NCBI GenBank assembly: GCA_021769545.1
Contig: JAETSS010000114.1
Location: 1 to 5,089, forward strand
DNA length: 5,089 nucleotides
Reading direction: 5' to 3'
DNA from: Eubacterium sp.
GTDB lineage: Bacteria; Bacillota_A; Clostridia; Peptostreptococcales; Anaerovoracaceae
Below the pieces are notes generated by a model, which was given only the letters and a program-made list of their open reading frames with translations, did not search any database and was not told the origin of the DNA. Shown one piece after another: positions 1-5,089 of the stretch. The first letter of the stretch is position 1; each line of letters opens with the position of its first letter. The position numbers and the translations under genes are program-made.

Positions 1-368
1 AAGAAAGAGATCATGCGTTACTGTTCATGGATTATATCCAGCAGAACGGAGAATCCGTAGTGCTTGATGCTATTGCAAAGCCTGATAAGGAATTCAACGA
101 ATTCATCGATCCGTTAAAGGCAGGAGCAGAGCACGAGAGATTCGTAACAAGCCTGATCCACAATATCTATGCAGCAGCATATGACGATAAGGATTTCAGA
201 ACTATGCAGTTCTTAGACTGGTTCGTAAAGGAACAGGCAGAGGAAGAGGATACTGCAGACGATATGGTGAAGAAGTTCGAGCTCTTTGCAACAGACGGCA
301 AAGGTCTCTACATGCTGGACAGCGAGCTGGCAGGAAGAACATATAGCGCACCGTCACTGACACTGTAG
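1..368 (+). CDS. ftnA: Ferritin, FtnA-type non-heme ferritin (5' end outside window)
   Basis: Iron-storage protein: ferritin subunits form a 24-mer shell in the cytoplasm, oxidise Fe(II) at a di-iron ferroxidase centre and store the mineral. The frame is open from base 3 (codons E-R-D-H-A-L-L-F before the first ATG at 27), so that ATG is internal and the true start lies left of the window. 121 residues are visible. Compared from memory with E. coli FtnA, the fit is gapless: visible E1, H4, E45, Q78 and E81 fall exactly where FtnA has E50, H53, E94, Q127 and E130, the ferroxidase ligands. The motifs FLDWFVKEQAEEE and GLYMLDSEL are typical of helices D and E of bacterial ferritins. About 49 residues should be missing, for a total near 170, which is normal. 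It is not a bacterioferritin-like or Dps-like sequence. The gene ends in its own terminator and is convergent with the hydantoinase gene. Confidence 0.94.
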   Translation, partial: ERDHALLFMDYIQQNGESVVLDAIAKPDKEFNEFIDPLKAGAEHERFVTSLIHNIYAAAYDDKDFRTMQFLDWFVKEQAEEEDTADDMVKKFELFATDGKGLYMLDSELAGRTYSAPSLTL

Positions 369-390
369 AAAGTATATATATTACATTTAG

Positions 391-419
391 GAACAGCTTG
401 AAATATAGCTGTTCTTTTT
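391..419 (+). terminator. Rho-independent terminator of the ferritin gene
   Basis: A perfect 8-bp stem, GAACAGCT (391-398) and AGCTGTTC (407-414), encloses an 8-nt loop and is followed directly by five T (415-419). It lies 22 bases after the ferritin stop codon. Confidence 0.88.
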
Positions 420-496
420 CATTGCAGCAGAAAATATCGACAAGGTCCATGGCTGTAAAAGAATGGTGAGAGCCATCTTATATAATCTTTGAGGCG

Positions 497-527
497 ATAA
501 TAAAAGGAGGCTCTTGCTTGAGCCTCC
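497..527 (-). terminator. Rho-independent terminator of the permease-hydantoinase unit
   Basis: On the minus strand a perfect GC-rich 8-bp stem, GGAGGCTC (520-527) and GAGCCTCC (506-513), has a 6-nt loop (514-519) and is followed by TTTTATTA (complement of 498-505). It lies 31 bases beyond the hydantoinase stop codon. With the terminator at 391-419 it separates the two convergent transcripts; the roughly 80 bases between them contain no gene that I can see. Confidence 0.9.
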
Positions 528-558
528 CTCAAATCCTTTGATTGGATCTGCGATTTTT

Positions 559-1986
559 CTAGAATTCAGGTGATTTGAACTTAACCTTCTTGCACTTAAC
601 GAACTGACCGTCGCCTTTCTGGCCAACATAGTCTTTTCCGTCAAATACCAGCTTACCTCTGAGGTAAGTAGCAACAGGATAACCCTTGAACTTGGCAGTT
701 TCCCAAATAGTGTGGTCAAGAGCACCGTGCTGGTTTTCAGCGTTCTTAACAACGAATTCCTTCTTAGGATCGTAGATAACGATATCTGCATCGAGACCTA
801 CCTCGATAGCGCCCTTGCAGTAGTCGATACCGAACAGCTTAGCAGGGTTTGTAGCAGAGATCTCTACTGCCTTCTCGAATGAGATCCTTCCCTTGTTAGC
901 TTCCGATAAGATGTAAGGGTACATGTTTTCGATACCTGCACATCCGTTAGGAATAGTAGTGAAGTTTCCAGGAGTGCCGTCCTTCTGAGTGATTCCCCAG
1001 TCTTTTTCCGACTGTAAGAACGGGCAGTGGTCTGTAGCCAGTGTCGATACAACGCCTGTCTTGATTCCGTTCCACAGAGCTTCCATGGATTCCTTACCCT
1101 TCATTGGAGGTGAGCAAACGAAGTCACGTGCTCTGAGTCCAAGTTCAGGGATACCGTTCTTGTAAACATCCTTTGTGAATGCCAGATACTGTGGGCATGT
1201 TTCTGCGAAGATAGGATATCCTTCAGCTCTTGCCTGTGCAACAGCTTCAACACCCTGCTTGTTGTCGAGATGAACGATGTACAGTGAAGCACCTGCCATC
1301 TTTGCCAGATTGATAGCTCTTACGTCAGCTTCTCCGGCAACGGCTTCGTTCTTTGACATGTAGTGATACCATGCATCTGTCTTTCCTTCAGCCAGATACT
1401 GCTTGATCAGTGCGTTGTTTACGTCTCTGTTCTCTGCGTGAACACCTACCAGAGCGCCGATCTTTGCAGCGTGCTGCAGCGTTTCGAAGAACTGACCGTC
1501 GTCTACGCCGAAATCGTATACCATGAATACCTTGAAGGAAGTTACGCCTCTCTTAACGCATTCATCCATCGATGCCAGCATTTCAGGAGTAGTAACGTCA
1601 CCAACACCGATGTGGTATGAGTAGTCAGCTGCAGGACCGTCTGCCTTGCAGAGTGCATCTCTTCTTTCGAGAGCTGCATCCATAGTTTCTCCAACACCCT
1701 GAAGTACGAAATCGAATACCGTAGTAGTACCGCCGCATGCAGCAGCTCTCGTACCTGTATGATAGTCATCCGTAGCTATTGTTCCACCGAAAGGCATTGC
1801 CAGATGAGTGTGTCCATCGATAGCGCCAGGGAGAATCATCTTACCCTTTGCGTCAACGACTTCCGTCTTCTTTTCAGGCTTTAAATTAGCGCCGATAGCA
1901 CTGATTTTTCCGTTTTTTACTGCTACGTCAGCTTTAAAAGTCGATGTAGCTGTAACGACTGTACCGCCTTTGATTAATAAATCCAT
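559..1986 (-). CDS. hydA: Dihydropyrimidinase/hydantoinase-family amidohydrolase
   Basis: A 475-residue metal-dependent amidohydrolase expected to open the ring of dihydropyrimidines or 5-substituted hydantoins, giving N-carbamoyl amino acids in the cytoplasm. All metal-centre residues are visible: H59 and H61 (GHTHL), the lysine expected to be carbamylated K152 (SFKVFM), H183 (VHAEN), H239 (IVHL) and D319 (TDHCPF). The family motifs MPFGGT (64-69), GTRAAACGGTT (78-88), ETCPQYL (262-268), SPP (292-294) and IPNG (345-348) are present, as is the active-site tyrosine Y157. TDHCPF favours this family over allantoinase. The length is normal. The start is fixed by AAAAGGAGG nine bases upstream. Three places depart from the usual consensus: D241 where Ser is usual after H239, M355 where the conserved Arg of IE-x-R is expected, and a shorter loop after Y157. 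Arginine codons are 9 AGA, 1 CGT and 1 AGG, the same bias as the permease. The true substrate cannot be read from the sequence; a role in purine-derived ureide metabolism is an alternative. Confidence 0.9.
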   Translation of the reverse strand: MDLLIKGGTVVTATSTFKADVAVKNGKISAIGANLKPEKKTEVVDAKGKMILPGAIDGHTHLAMPFGGTIATDDYHTGTRAAACGGTTTVFDFVLQGVGETMDAALERRDALCKADGPAADYSYHIGVGDVTTPEMLASMDECVKRGVTSFKVFMVYDFGVDDGQFFETLQHAAKIGALVGVHAENRDVNNALIKQYLAEGKTDAWYHYMSKNEAVAGEADVRAINLAKMAGASLYIVHLDNKQGVEAVAQARAEGYPIFAETCPQYLAFTKDVYKNGIPELGLRARDFVCSPPMKGKESMEALWNGIKTGVVSTLATDHCPFLQSEKDWGITQKDGTPGNFTTIPNGCAGIENMYPYILSEANKGRISFEKAVEISATNPAKLFGIDYCKGAIEVGLDADIVIYDPKKEFVVKNAENQHGALDHTIWETAKFKGYPVATYLRGKLVFDGKDYVGQKGDGQFVKCKKVKFKSPEF

Positions 1987-1995
1987 AACTTACGT

Positions 1996-2004
1996 CCTCC
2001 TTTT
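1996..2004 (-). promoter_or_regulatory. Ribosome binding site of the hydantoinase gene
   Basis: The minus strand reads AAAAGGAGG, then nine bases, then ATG at 1986. This near-perfect Shine-Dalgarno site settles the start and suggests strong translation of the second gene of the unit, independent of the permease. Confidence 0.85.
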
Positions 2005-2015
2005 GTAAAGTTGAT

Positions 2016-2048
2016 AAAATTAGAAGCCTTTGGGTCACAAAGGCTCCT
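2016..2048 (-). terminator. Intergenic stem-loop between permease and hydantoinase (weak terminator, attenuator or processing site)
   Basis: On the minus strand an 11-bp stem, AGGAGCCTTTG (2038-2048) with CAAAGGCTTCT (2022-2032), encloses a 5-nt loop and is followed by AATTTT. One pair (2024 with 2046) is a G-U wobble on the minus strand but an A-C mismatch on the plus strand, so the structure is better formed in the operon's own RNA. The short U-run suggests partial termination or an mRNA-stabilising 3' end for the permease message with read-through to the hydantoinase. No convincing second promoter is seen in the 102-base gap. Folding is seen in the sequence; the regulatory role is inference. 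Confidence 0.55.
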
Positions 2049-2058
2049 AACGTTTTAT

Positions 2059-2080
2059 ATAAAGTTTTTAAAGACTTTAT
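2059..2080 (-). repeat. Small AT-rich inverted repeat after the permease stop codon
   Basis: ATAAAGT (2059-2065) and ACTTTAT (2074-2080) form a perfect 7-bp inverted repeat with an 8-base loop, starting 8 bases past the permease stop. It contains only one G-C pair and has no U-run immediately after it on the minus strand, so it is probably weak. It may extend the 3' structure of the permease message together with the stronger stem-loop that follows. Confidence 0.3.
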
Positions 2081-2088
2081 CTCAGAGA

Positions 2089-3657
2089 CTATGCTCTGTC
2101 TGTGAAAGCTTCGTGCTCTTCTTCTGTTACATATGAACTCTTTGCCATGCTGGTCTTCATCAGGATTACGTATAATACGAAACCGATTATGAATGACCAG
2201 ATGTAGTTGATGGAATTGATGAATGTCCAGAACGATCCCTGTACACCGAAGTATGTGATCAGTGGGAATATGAATGCAACTACCCATGCGATAACAGCAG
2301 CCATATTGAATCCGCTTGAGTACCAGTATCTTCCGTCGCTTCCCTTGAACAGGCTTGCAACATCGATTCTCTGCTTCTTGCATACGAAGTAGTCTGCGAT
2401 GAAGATTGCAGCGATCGGAGCAAGAACAGTACCGTAAGCATTCATCCAAGTGAAGTATGCACCGCCGGAACCGTATATCCACCAAGCCTGTAAAACGAAG
2501 AATGCGATGATGATCGTGATAACAACGCCCTTCTTGTAGGAGATCTTCTTAGGTGCAACATTGGAGAATCCATTTGCAGGAGCAACTACGTTAGCAGCTA
2601 CGCATGTAGTAACTGTAGCAGCAACTACGCCCAGAGCAGCTATGAAGATCAGGATCTTGTTTTCAAGATGATAGAATACGCCGGTAGGGTCGAACATTGC
2701 TTCGCCGTAAGCCATCTTTGTAGCCTGTGCGAAATAAGCGCCTACGAATGCACAGAATGCCATCGGTACAGGCATACCATAGAGCTGACCTCTGAACTGA
2801 TCCTTCTGGGATCTTGCATATCTCGAGAAGTCAGGAATGTTGAGGGCCATTGTAGCCCAGAAGGCAATATTGCCCATGAGACCGCTGAGATATACGAATG
2901 CGAAGCCTCCGTTTTGTGCGATAAGTGCATCGTCACTTGACTGTGACATTACCTCGAAGAAGCCTACTCCGTCAGGAACGATGGAATATGACCAGATAAG
3001 CAGTGCGATCATTACAGCCAGAAGAAGCGGACCGCCTATGTTCTGGATCCATTTGATCTGATCCATACCTGTGTAAGCTACCCATCCGATGAAGATTATG
3101 AAGATAACATAACCTATGAACTGACCAACTGCTACAGGAGTCATGCCGCCCCATGAAGGGATGTTGATGATCCAGTCGGAATCAGCAAACTTGTTTGCGA
3201 AGCAGCCGATGATAGCGCCGACAGCACCGCCGCCTACCCATGCCTGAACGGAAGTCCATCCGCAGGCTGTGATAGCTCTCAGGATAGCCGGTATCTGAGC
3301 TCCCAGCGTACCGAATGTCAGTCTGGCAAACAGTGGGAACGGAATACCGTACTTGGTACCGATCTGTGCATTCAGCTGGATCGGAATAAGTACGATGACA
3401 TTACCCAGAGCTACGTTTAATACCGATAACCAAGGAGAGACACCCATACCGATAAGACCGGACGCTAATGATAATGATGGGATACAAATTGCCATGCCTA
3501 CCCACAACATAGTGATGTTGTATGTAGTCCACGTTCTTTGTGATACGGACGTAGGTGCCAGGTCTTCGTTATAGTAACTTGAAGACACAAGCTCAGCACG
3601 TGCCGCATCTGTCAATTCAAACAAACCGTTTTTTTCAACCTGTGTGTATGTTGACAT
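2089..3657 (-). CDS. NCS1-family symporter, Mhp1-like hydantoin/nucleobase permease
   Basis: A 522-residue inner-membrane transporter of the nucleobase:cation symporter-1 family, expected to import hydantoins, allantoin, pyrimidines or related ureides with Na+ or H+. The N-terminus carries the family signature NEDLAPT (30-36) and RTWTTYNI (41-48), followed by GTKYGIPFPLFAR (100-112). About twelve membrane segments can be picked out, roughly 46-70, 76-98, 121-150, 172-193, 205-224, 250-275, 293-312, 334-360, 378-395, 405-423, 452-470 and 482-500. Aligned from memory to the hydantoin carrier Mhp1, W134, Q138, W267 and N356 correspond to its substrate residues W117, Q121, W220 and N318, and A347, T350 and T351 to its Na+ site A309, S312 and T313. 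This makes a hydantoin-like ligand plausible, but allantoin and cytosine carriers are relatives. GGAGG six bases before ATG supports the start. It is the promoter-proximal gene, followed by the hydantoinase. Nine of ten Arg codons are AGA. Confidence 0.92.
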   Translation of the reverse strand: MSTYTQVEKNGLFELTDAARAELVSSSYYNEDLAPTSVSQRTWTTYNITMLWVGMAICIPSLSLASGLIGMGVSPWLSVLNVALGNVIVLIPIQLNAQIGTKYGIPFPLFARLTFGTLGAQIPAILRAITACGWTSVQAWVGGGAVGAIIGCFANKFADSDWIINIPSWGGMTPVAVGQFIGYVIFIIFIGWVAYTGMDQIKWIQNIGGPLLLAVMIALLIWSYSIVPDGVGFFEVMSQSSDDALIAQNGGFAFVYLSGLMGNIAFWATMALNIPDFSRYARSQKDQFRGQLYGMPVPMAFCAFVGAYFAQATKMAYGEAMFDPTGVFYHLENKILIFIAALGVVAATVTTCVAANVVAPANGFSNVAPKKISYKKGVVITIIIAFFVLQAWWIYGSGGAYFTWMNAYGTVLAPIAAIFIADYFVCKKQRIDVASLFKGSDGRYWYSSGFNMAAVIAWVVAFIFPLITYFGVQGSFWTFINSINYIWSFIIGFVLYVILMKTSMAKSSYVTEEEHEAFTDRA

Positions 3658-3663
3658 AAAACA

Positions 3664-3668
3664 CCTCC
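3664..3668 (-). promoter_or_regulatory. Ribosome binding site of the permease gene
   Basis: The minus strand reads GGAGG, then six bases, then ATG at 3657. No competing in-frame start with a comparable site was seen upstream. Confidence 0.8.
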
Positions 3669-3702
3669 AAACTTAAAAATAAATATAAATTATAACAACT
3701 TG

Positions 3703-3731
3703 ATTATACTATAAAACTGACGAAATGTAAC
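3703..3731 (-). promoter_or_regulatory. Candidate promoter of the permease-hydantoinase unit
   Basis: On the minus strand a perfect -10 box TATAAT (3703-3708) lies 17 bases from GTTACA (3726-3731), a four-of-six match to the -35 consensus. Transcription would begin near 3696, giving a leader of about 39 bases before the permease ATG. A second TATAAT-like stretch (3689-3694) is closer to the gene but has no good -35 box. The weak -35 hints at activator control; that is inference. Confidence 0.6.
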
Positions 3732-3732
3732 T

Positions 3733-3777
3733 AGTTTTCTTAAAAAAAATCAATATTTTACGAATTGTGAGAAAACT
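3733..3777. repeat. Inverted repeat just upstream of the permease promoter (possible operator)
   Basis: AGTTTTCT (3733-3740) and AGAAAACT (3770-3777) are perfect 8-base inverted copies, 29 bases apart, with the left arm one base from the candidate -35 box. The spacing, about 37 bases centre to centre (3.5 helical turns), is compatible with a looping or extended-dimer regulator site. The region is very AT-rich, so chance is a real alternative. Confidence 0.3.
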
Positions 3778-3787
3778 TGTTCTGGAT

Positions 3788-3898
3788 ATTCACCCCCTCA
3801 ACTGCAAGTGTAAGGGATTTACAGGAACGAAAGGCAATTTATGCCTTTCAAAAGATCCCGATAGTATATATAATATTAAATGTAAGCAAAATGTGAAT
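3788..3898 (+). other. Foldable AT-rich stretch upstream of nth (possible leader RNA or operator)
   Basis: Nested inverted repeats are visible. The outer arms are ATTCAC (3788-3793) and GTGAAT (3893-3898). Inside, GGGATTT (3814-3820) can pair with AGATCCC (3853-3859), with one wobble, around a perfect 8-bp hairpin GAAAGGCA (3829-3836) and TGCCTTTC (3842-3849). AGGG (3813-3816) can alternatively pair with CCCT (3795-3798), so two folds compete. I recognise no known riboswitch consensus on either strand. If nth starts from a promoter inside this stretch, the hairpin would act as DNA rather than RNA. Confidence 0.3.
3846..3874 (+). promoter_or_regulatory. Candidate promoter of nth
   Basis: A perfect TATAAT (3869-3874) lies 17 bases after TTTCAA (3846-3851), which matches only three of six -35 positions and overlaps the right arm of the hairpin at 3829-3849. 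The surrounding DNA is rich in TATA-like runs, for example around 3902-3909, so the exact promoter is uncertain. Confidence 0.35.
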
Positions 3899-3917
3899 CG
3901 ATATATTATATAGACAA

Positions 3918-3924
3918 AAGGAGG
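3918..3924 (+). promoter_or_regulatory. Ribosome binding site of nth
   Basis: AAGGAGG is followed by only four bases before ATG at 3929. The spacing is shorter than the usual 6-9, but the match is full length and there is no better start nearby; the encoded N-terminus also aligns with the family. Confidence 0.8.
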
Positions 3925-3928
3925 AATT

Positions 3929-4561
3929 ATGCCTTTTTCAAGAAAAGATACGGAACATATACTGGATGCGCTGAGGACGGAATATCCCGACGCCGAATGC
4001 GCCCTCACTCACAGCAATACATATCAGTTGATCGTAGCCGTGGTCTTATCGGCACAGACGACGGACAAAAGCGTCAATAAAGTCACCGGCGAGCTCTTTG
4101 AAAAATACCCGTCGCCTCAGGCCCTTGCACAGGCCGGGCAGCAGGACGTGATAGATATAATAAAGACTATAGGGATGTATAAGACGAAATCCAAGAATAT
4201 CATAGCGCTGGCGCAAAAGCTGGTGGAGCTTTACGACGGCATCGTGCCGGATGATTACGATAAGCTGATAGAGCTTCCGGGAGTAGGGAGGAAGACAGCC
4301 AACGTAGTCCTGTCCGTAGGCTTCGGGCAGCAGCGCATCGCCGTGGATACTCACGTATTCAGGGTGTCCAACAGGATAGGACTGGTAAAGGAAAAGGATG
4401 TGCTGAAGACCGAGCTGGCTTTGATGGAAGCCTTACCGGAAAACAGATGGTCGGAGGCTCATCACAGTTTGATCTTTCATGGAAGAAACTGCTGCAGTGC
4501 ACGCAATCCCAAATGCGAAAGCTGCGTTATAGGAGATATTTGCAAAAAGGCAGGTCTTTAG
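3929..4561 (+). CDS. nth: Endonuclease III (DNA glycosylase/AP lyase)
   Basis: Base-excision-repair enzyme that removes oxidised pyrimidines from DNA and nicks abasic sites by beta-elimination. At 210 residues it matches the family's usual length. Seen in order: LSAQTTD (40-46), the helix-hairpin-helix LPGVGRKTANVV (116-127) with the Schiff-base lysine K122 (E. coli K120), VDTHVFRVSNRIG (139-151) with the catalytic aspartate D140 (E. coli D138), and a C-terminal [4Fe-4S] loop C189-x6-C196-x2-C199-x5-C205. An additional C188 sits next to the first ligand. Codon use differs from the permease and hydantoinase: of nine Arg codons four are AGG, three AGA and two CGC, and ATA isoleucine codons are frequent (for example four in residues 75-81). 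This fits a modestly expressed housekeeping gene. It is divergent from the permease and convergent with the SEC-C gene. MutY is excluded by length and by lack of a C-terminal NUDIX-like domain. Confidence 0.97.
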   Translation: MPFSRKDTEHILDALRTEYPDAECALTHSNTYQLIVAVVLSAQTTDKSVNKVTGELFEKYPSPQALAQAGQQDVIDIIKTIGMYKTKSKNIIALAQKLVELYDGIVPDDYDKLIELPGVGRKTANVVLSVGFGQQRIAVDTHVFRVSNRIGLVKEKDVLKTELALMEALPENRWSEAHHSLIFHGRNCCSARNPKCESCVIGDICKKAGL

Positions 4562-4608
4562 ATCGCTTCTCAGGAGAAGGTGAGGGCCGGGTATCTGTAT
4601 ACTGCACG

Positions 4609-4665
4609 AAAAAAAGACCGCCACGCAGCTCCTTTCAGCTGATGTGACGACCTTTTGTTTTTTTT
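4609..4665. terminator. Bidirectional terminator between nth and the SEC-C gene
   Basis: The core stem is CAGCT (4626-4630) and AGCTG (4637-4641) around a 6-nt loop. It extends outward through 4612-4624 with 4644-4656, with a 2x1 internal loop between. On the minus strand this gives about 18 pairs including three G-U wobbles and ends in seven U (complement of 4609-4615). On the plus strand those three wobbles become mismatches, but the inner stem remains and is followed by TTTTGTTTTTTTT (4653-4665). It therefore serves the SEC-C gene best and nth as well. Confidence 0.82.
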
Positions 4666-4676
4666 ATTATTTTGGA

Positions 4677-5089
4677 TTATGCGTTTTTGCCGCAGCAGTG
4701 CTTGTATTTTTTGCCACTGCCGCAAGGACAAGGCTCGTTGCGTCCGATCTTTTTGCCCTTTACTACAGTCTTTGACTTCTTGTACTCCTTGGCGATCTCC
4801 TTCATCTTATCTTCGCCCAGAATATCCATCCACTGTGGAAGACCGTAAAGGTAATCAGCGCCTGCTGCCAGCATGTTGTAGAACAGCTTCTCCGGCTCGA
4901 TCTCGATTTCCACCTGAGATGCTTCGTCGTAGCTTTCAAAGTCGTTGCTCTTTTTTATGCTGGTATTGATACCGTCGAGAAAGCCCATGAAGATAACGGG
5001 ACGTACATCGTATTTCGATGCAAGCTCTCCGAGAGTGCCCGTGACTTTTTCCTGCGGCTTATCCAGTATATCGCTGTATATTTTTGTTT
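4677..5089 (-). CDS. SEC-C motif protein (5' end outside window)
   Basis: A small soluble protein of unknown specific function. It ends in a SEC-C zinc-binding motif, [13 protein letters not shown] (C-x-C-x8-C-C), preceded by GRNEP, the same type of motif found at the C-terminus of SecA. The in-frame ATG at 4988 is internal: the frame stays open to the window edge, adding 33 complete codons that read through [14 protein letters not shown] and KYDVRPVIF into [13 protein letters not shown]. At least 136 residues are visible and the start lies beyond 5089. The N-terminal part is predicted helical and acidic ([10 protein letters not shown]), followed by a lysine-rich linker ([11 protein letters not shown]) before the metal motif. 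The motif usually mediates zinc-dependent binding to proteins or ribosomes; a role here is not known. It is not SecA, as it lacks any DEAD motor sequence in the visible part. It is convergent with nth, sharing the terminator. Confidence 0.88.
   Translation of the reverse strand, partial: TKIYSDILDKPQEKVTGTLGELASKYDVRPVIFMGFLDGINTSIKKSNDFESYDEASQVEIEIEPEKLFYNMLAAGADYLYGLPQWMDILGEDKMKEIAKEYKKSKTVVKGKKIGRNEPCPCGSGKKYKHCCGKNA

Noticed and set aside
449..476. Inverted repeat ATGGCT/AGCCAT with a 16-base loop in the convergent gap
   Set aside because: A six-base stem with a long loop, lying between two strong terminators, has no evident role and is likely chance.
387..791. 134-codon minus-strand frame overlapping the hydantoinase 3' end and both terminators
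   Set aside because: It is a shadow of the hydantoinase gene; it would run through two terminators and has a Leu/Ser-rich non-protein-like composition.
1934..2485. 183-codon open frame on the minus strand overlapping the permease and hydantoinase genes
   Set aside because: It runs in another frame through two well-supported genes, is rich in Cys, His and Arg as expected of an out-of-frame reading, and has no family motif.
3658..3928. Known riboswitch or T-box in the divergent region
   Set aside because: No consensus core that I know (purine, TPP, FMN, SAM, cobalamin, glycine, ZTP, THF, guanidine, T-box) is recognisable on either strand.
3790..4008. 72-codon minus-strand frame starting inside nth and crossing the divergent region
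   Set aside because: Its start lies antisense within nth, it has no convincing ribosome binding site, and its reading of the AT-rich spacer gives an unconvincing hydrophobic mix.
4566..4579. Hairpin CTTCT-CAGG-AGAAG just after the nth stop codon
   Set aside because: It is short and has no following T-run; the stronger terminator at 4609-4665 explains the 3' end of nth.
4655..4969. 104-codon plus-strand frame antisense to the SEC-C gene
   Set aside because: The opposite strand has a clear SEC-C motif; this frame is Cys/Arg/Ser-rich noise that begins within the terminator T-run.

Overview
This window looks like the chromosome of an anaerobic, gut-type Bacillota (Clostridia). The support is strong AGGAGG-type ribosome binding sites, moderate GC with AT-rich intergenic DNA, simple stem-plus-T-run terminators, heavy use of AGA for arginine in two genes, and a SEC-C protein of a type I associate with Clostridia. 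This assignment is inference from style; no rRNA or marker search was possible.

Layout, left to right. (1) The 3' two-thirds of an FtnA-type ferritin gene on the + strand, cut by the window start, ending in its own terminator. (2) A convergent junction with a second terminator facing the other way. (3) A two-gene minus-strand unit, transcribed from about 3700 down to 560. The promoter-proximal gene is an NCS1-family (Mhp1-like) hydantoin/nucleobase:cation symporter, and the second is a dihydropyrimidinase/hydantoinase-family amidohydrolase. A 102-bp gap with a terminator-like stem-loop separates them. (4) A 271-bp AT-rich divergent region holding the minus-strand promoter and several nested inverted repeats. 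(5) nth (endonuclease III) on the + strand. (6) A shared bidirectional terminator. (7) The 3' part of a SEC-C zinc-motif protein on the minus strand, running off the right edge.

How the genes work together: the symporter and amidohydrolase form a plausible import-and-ring-opening pair for a cyclic ureide such as dihydrouracil, dihydrothymine or a 5-substituted hydantoin. The product would be an N-carbamoyl amino acid. No N-carbamoylase/beta-ureidopropionase and no dihydropyrimidine dehydrogenase gene lies in the window, so the pathway is incomplete here. Ferritin (iron storage), nth (base excision repair) and the SEC-C protein are neighbours without an evident link to it.

I see no mobile element, CRISPR array, tRNA, rRNA or recognisable known riboswitch, and nothing amounting to a clearly new system. 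The most interesting points are departures from the hydantoinase consensus around its active site, the asymmetric stem-loop between permease and hydrolase, and a foldable stretch in the divergent region.
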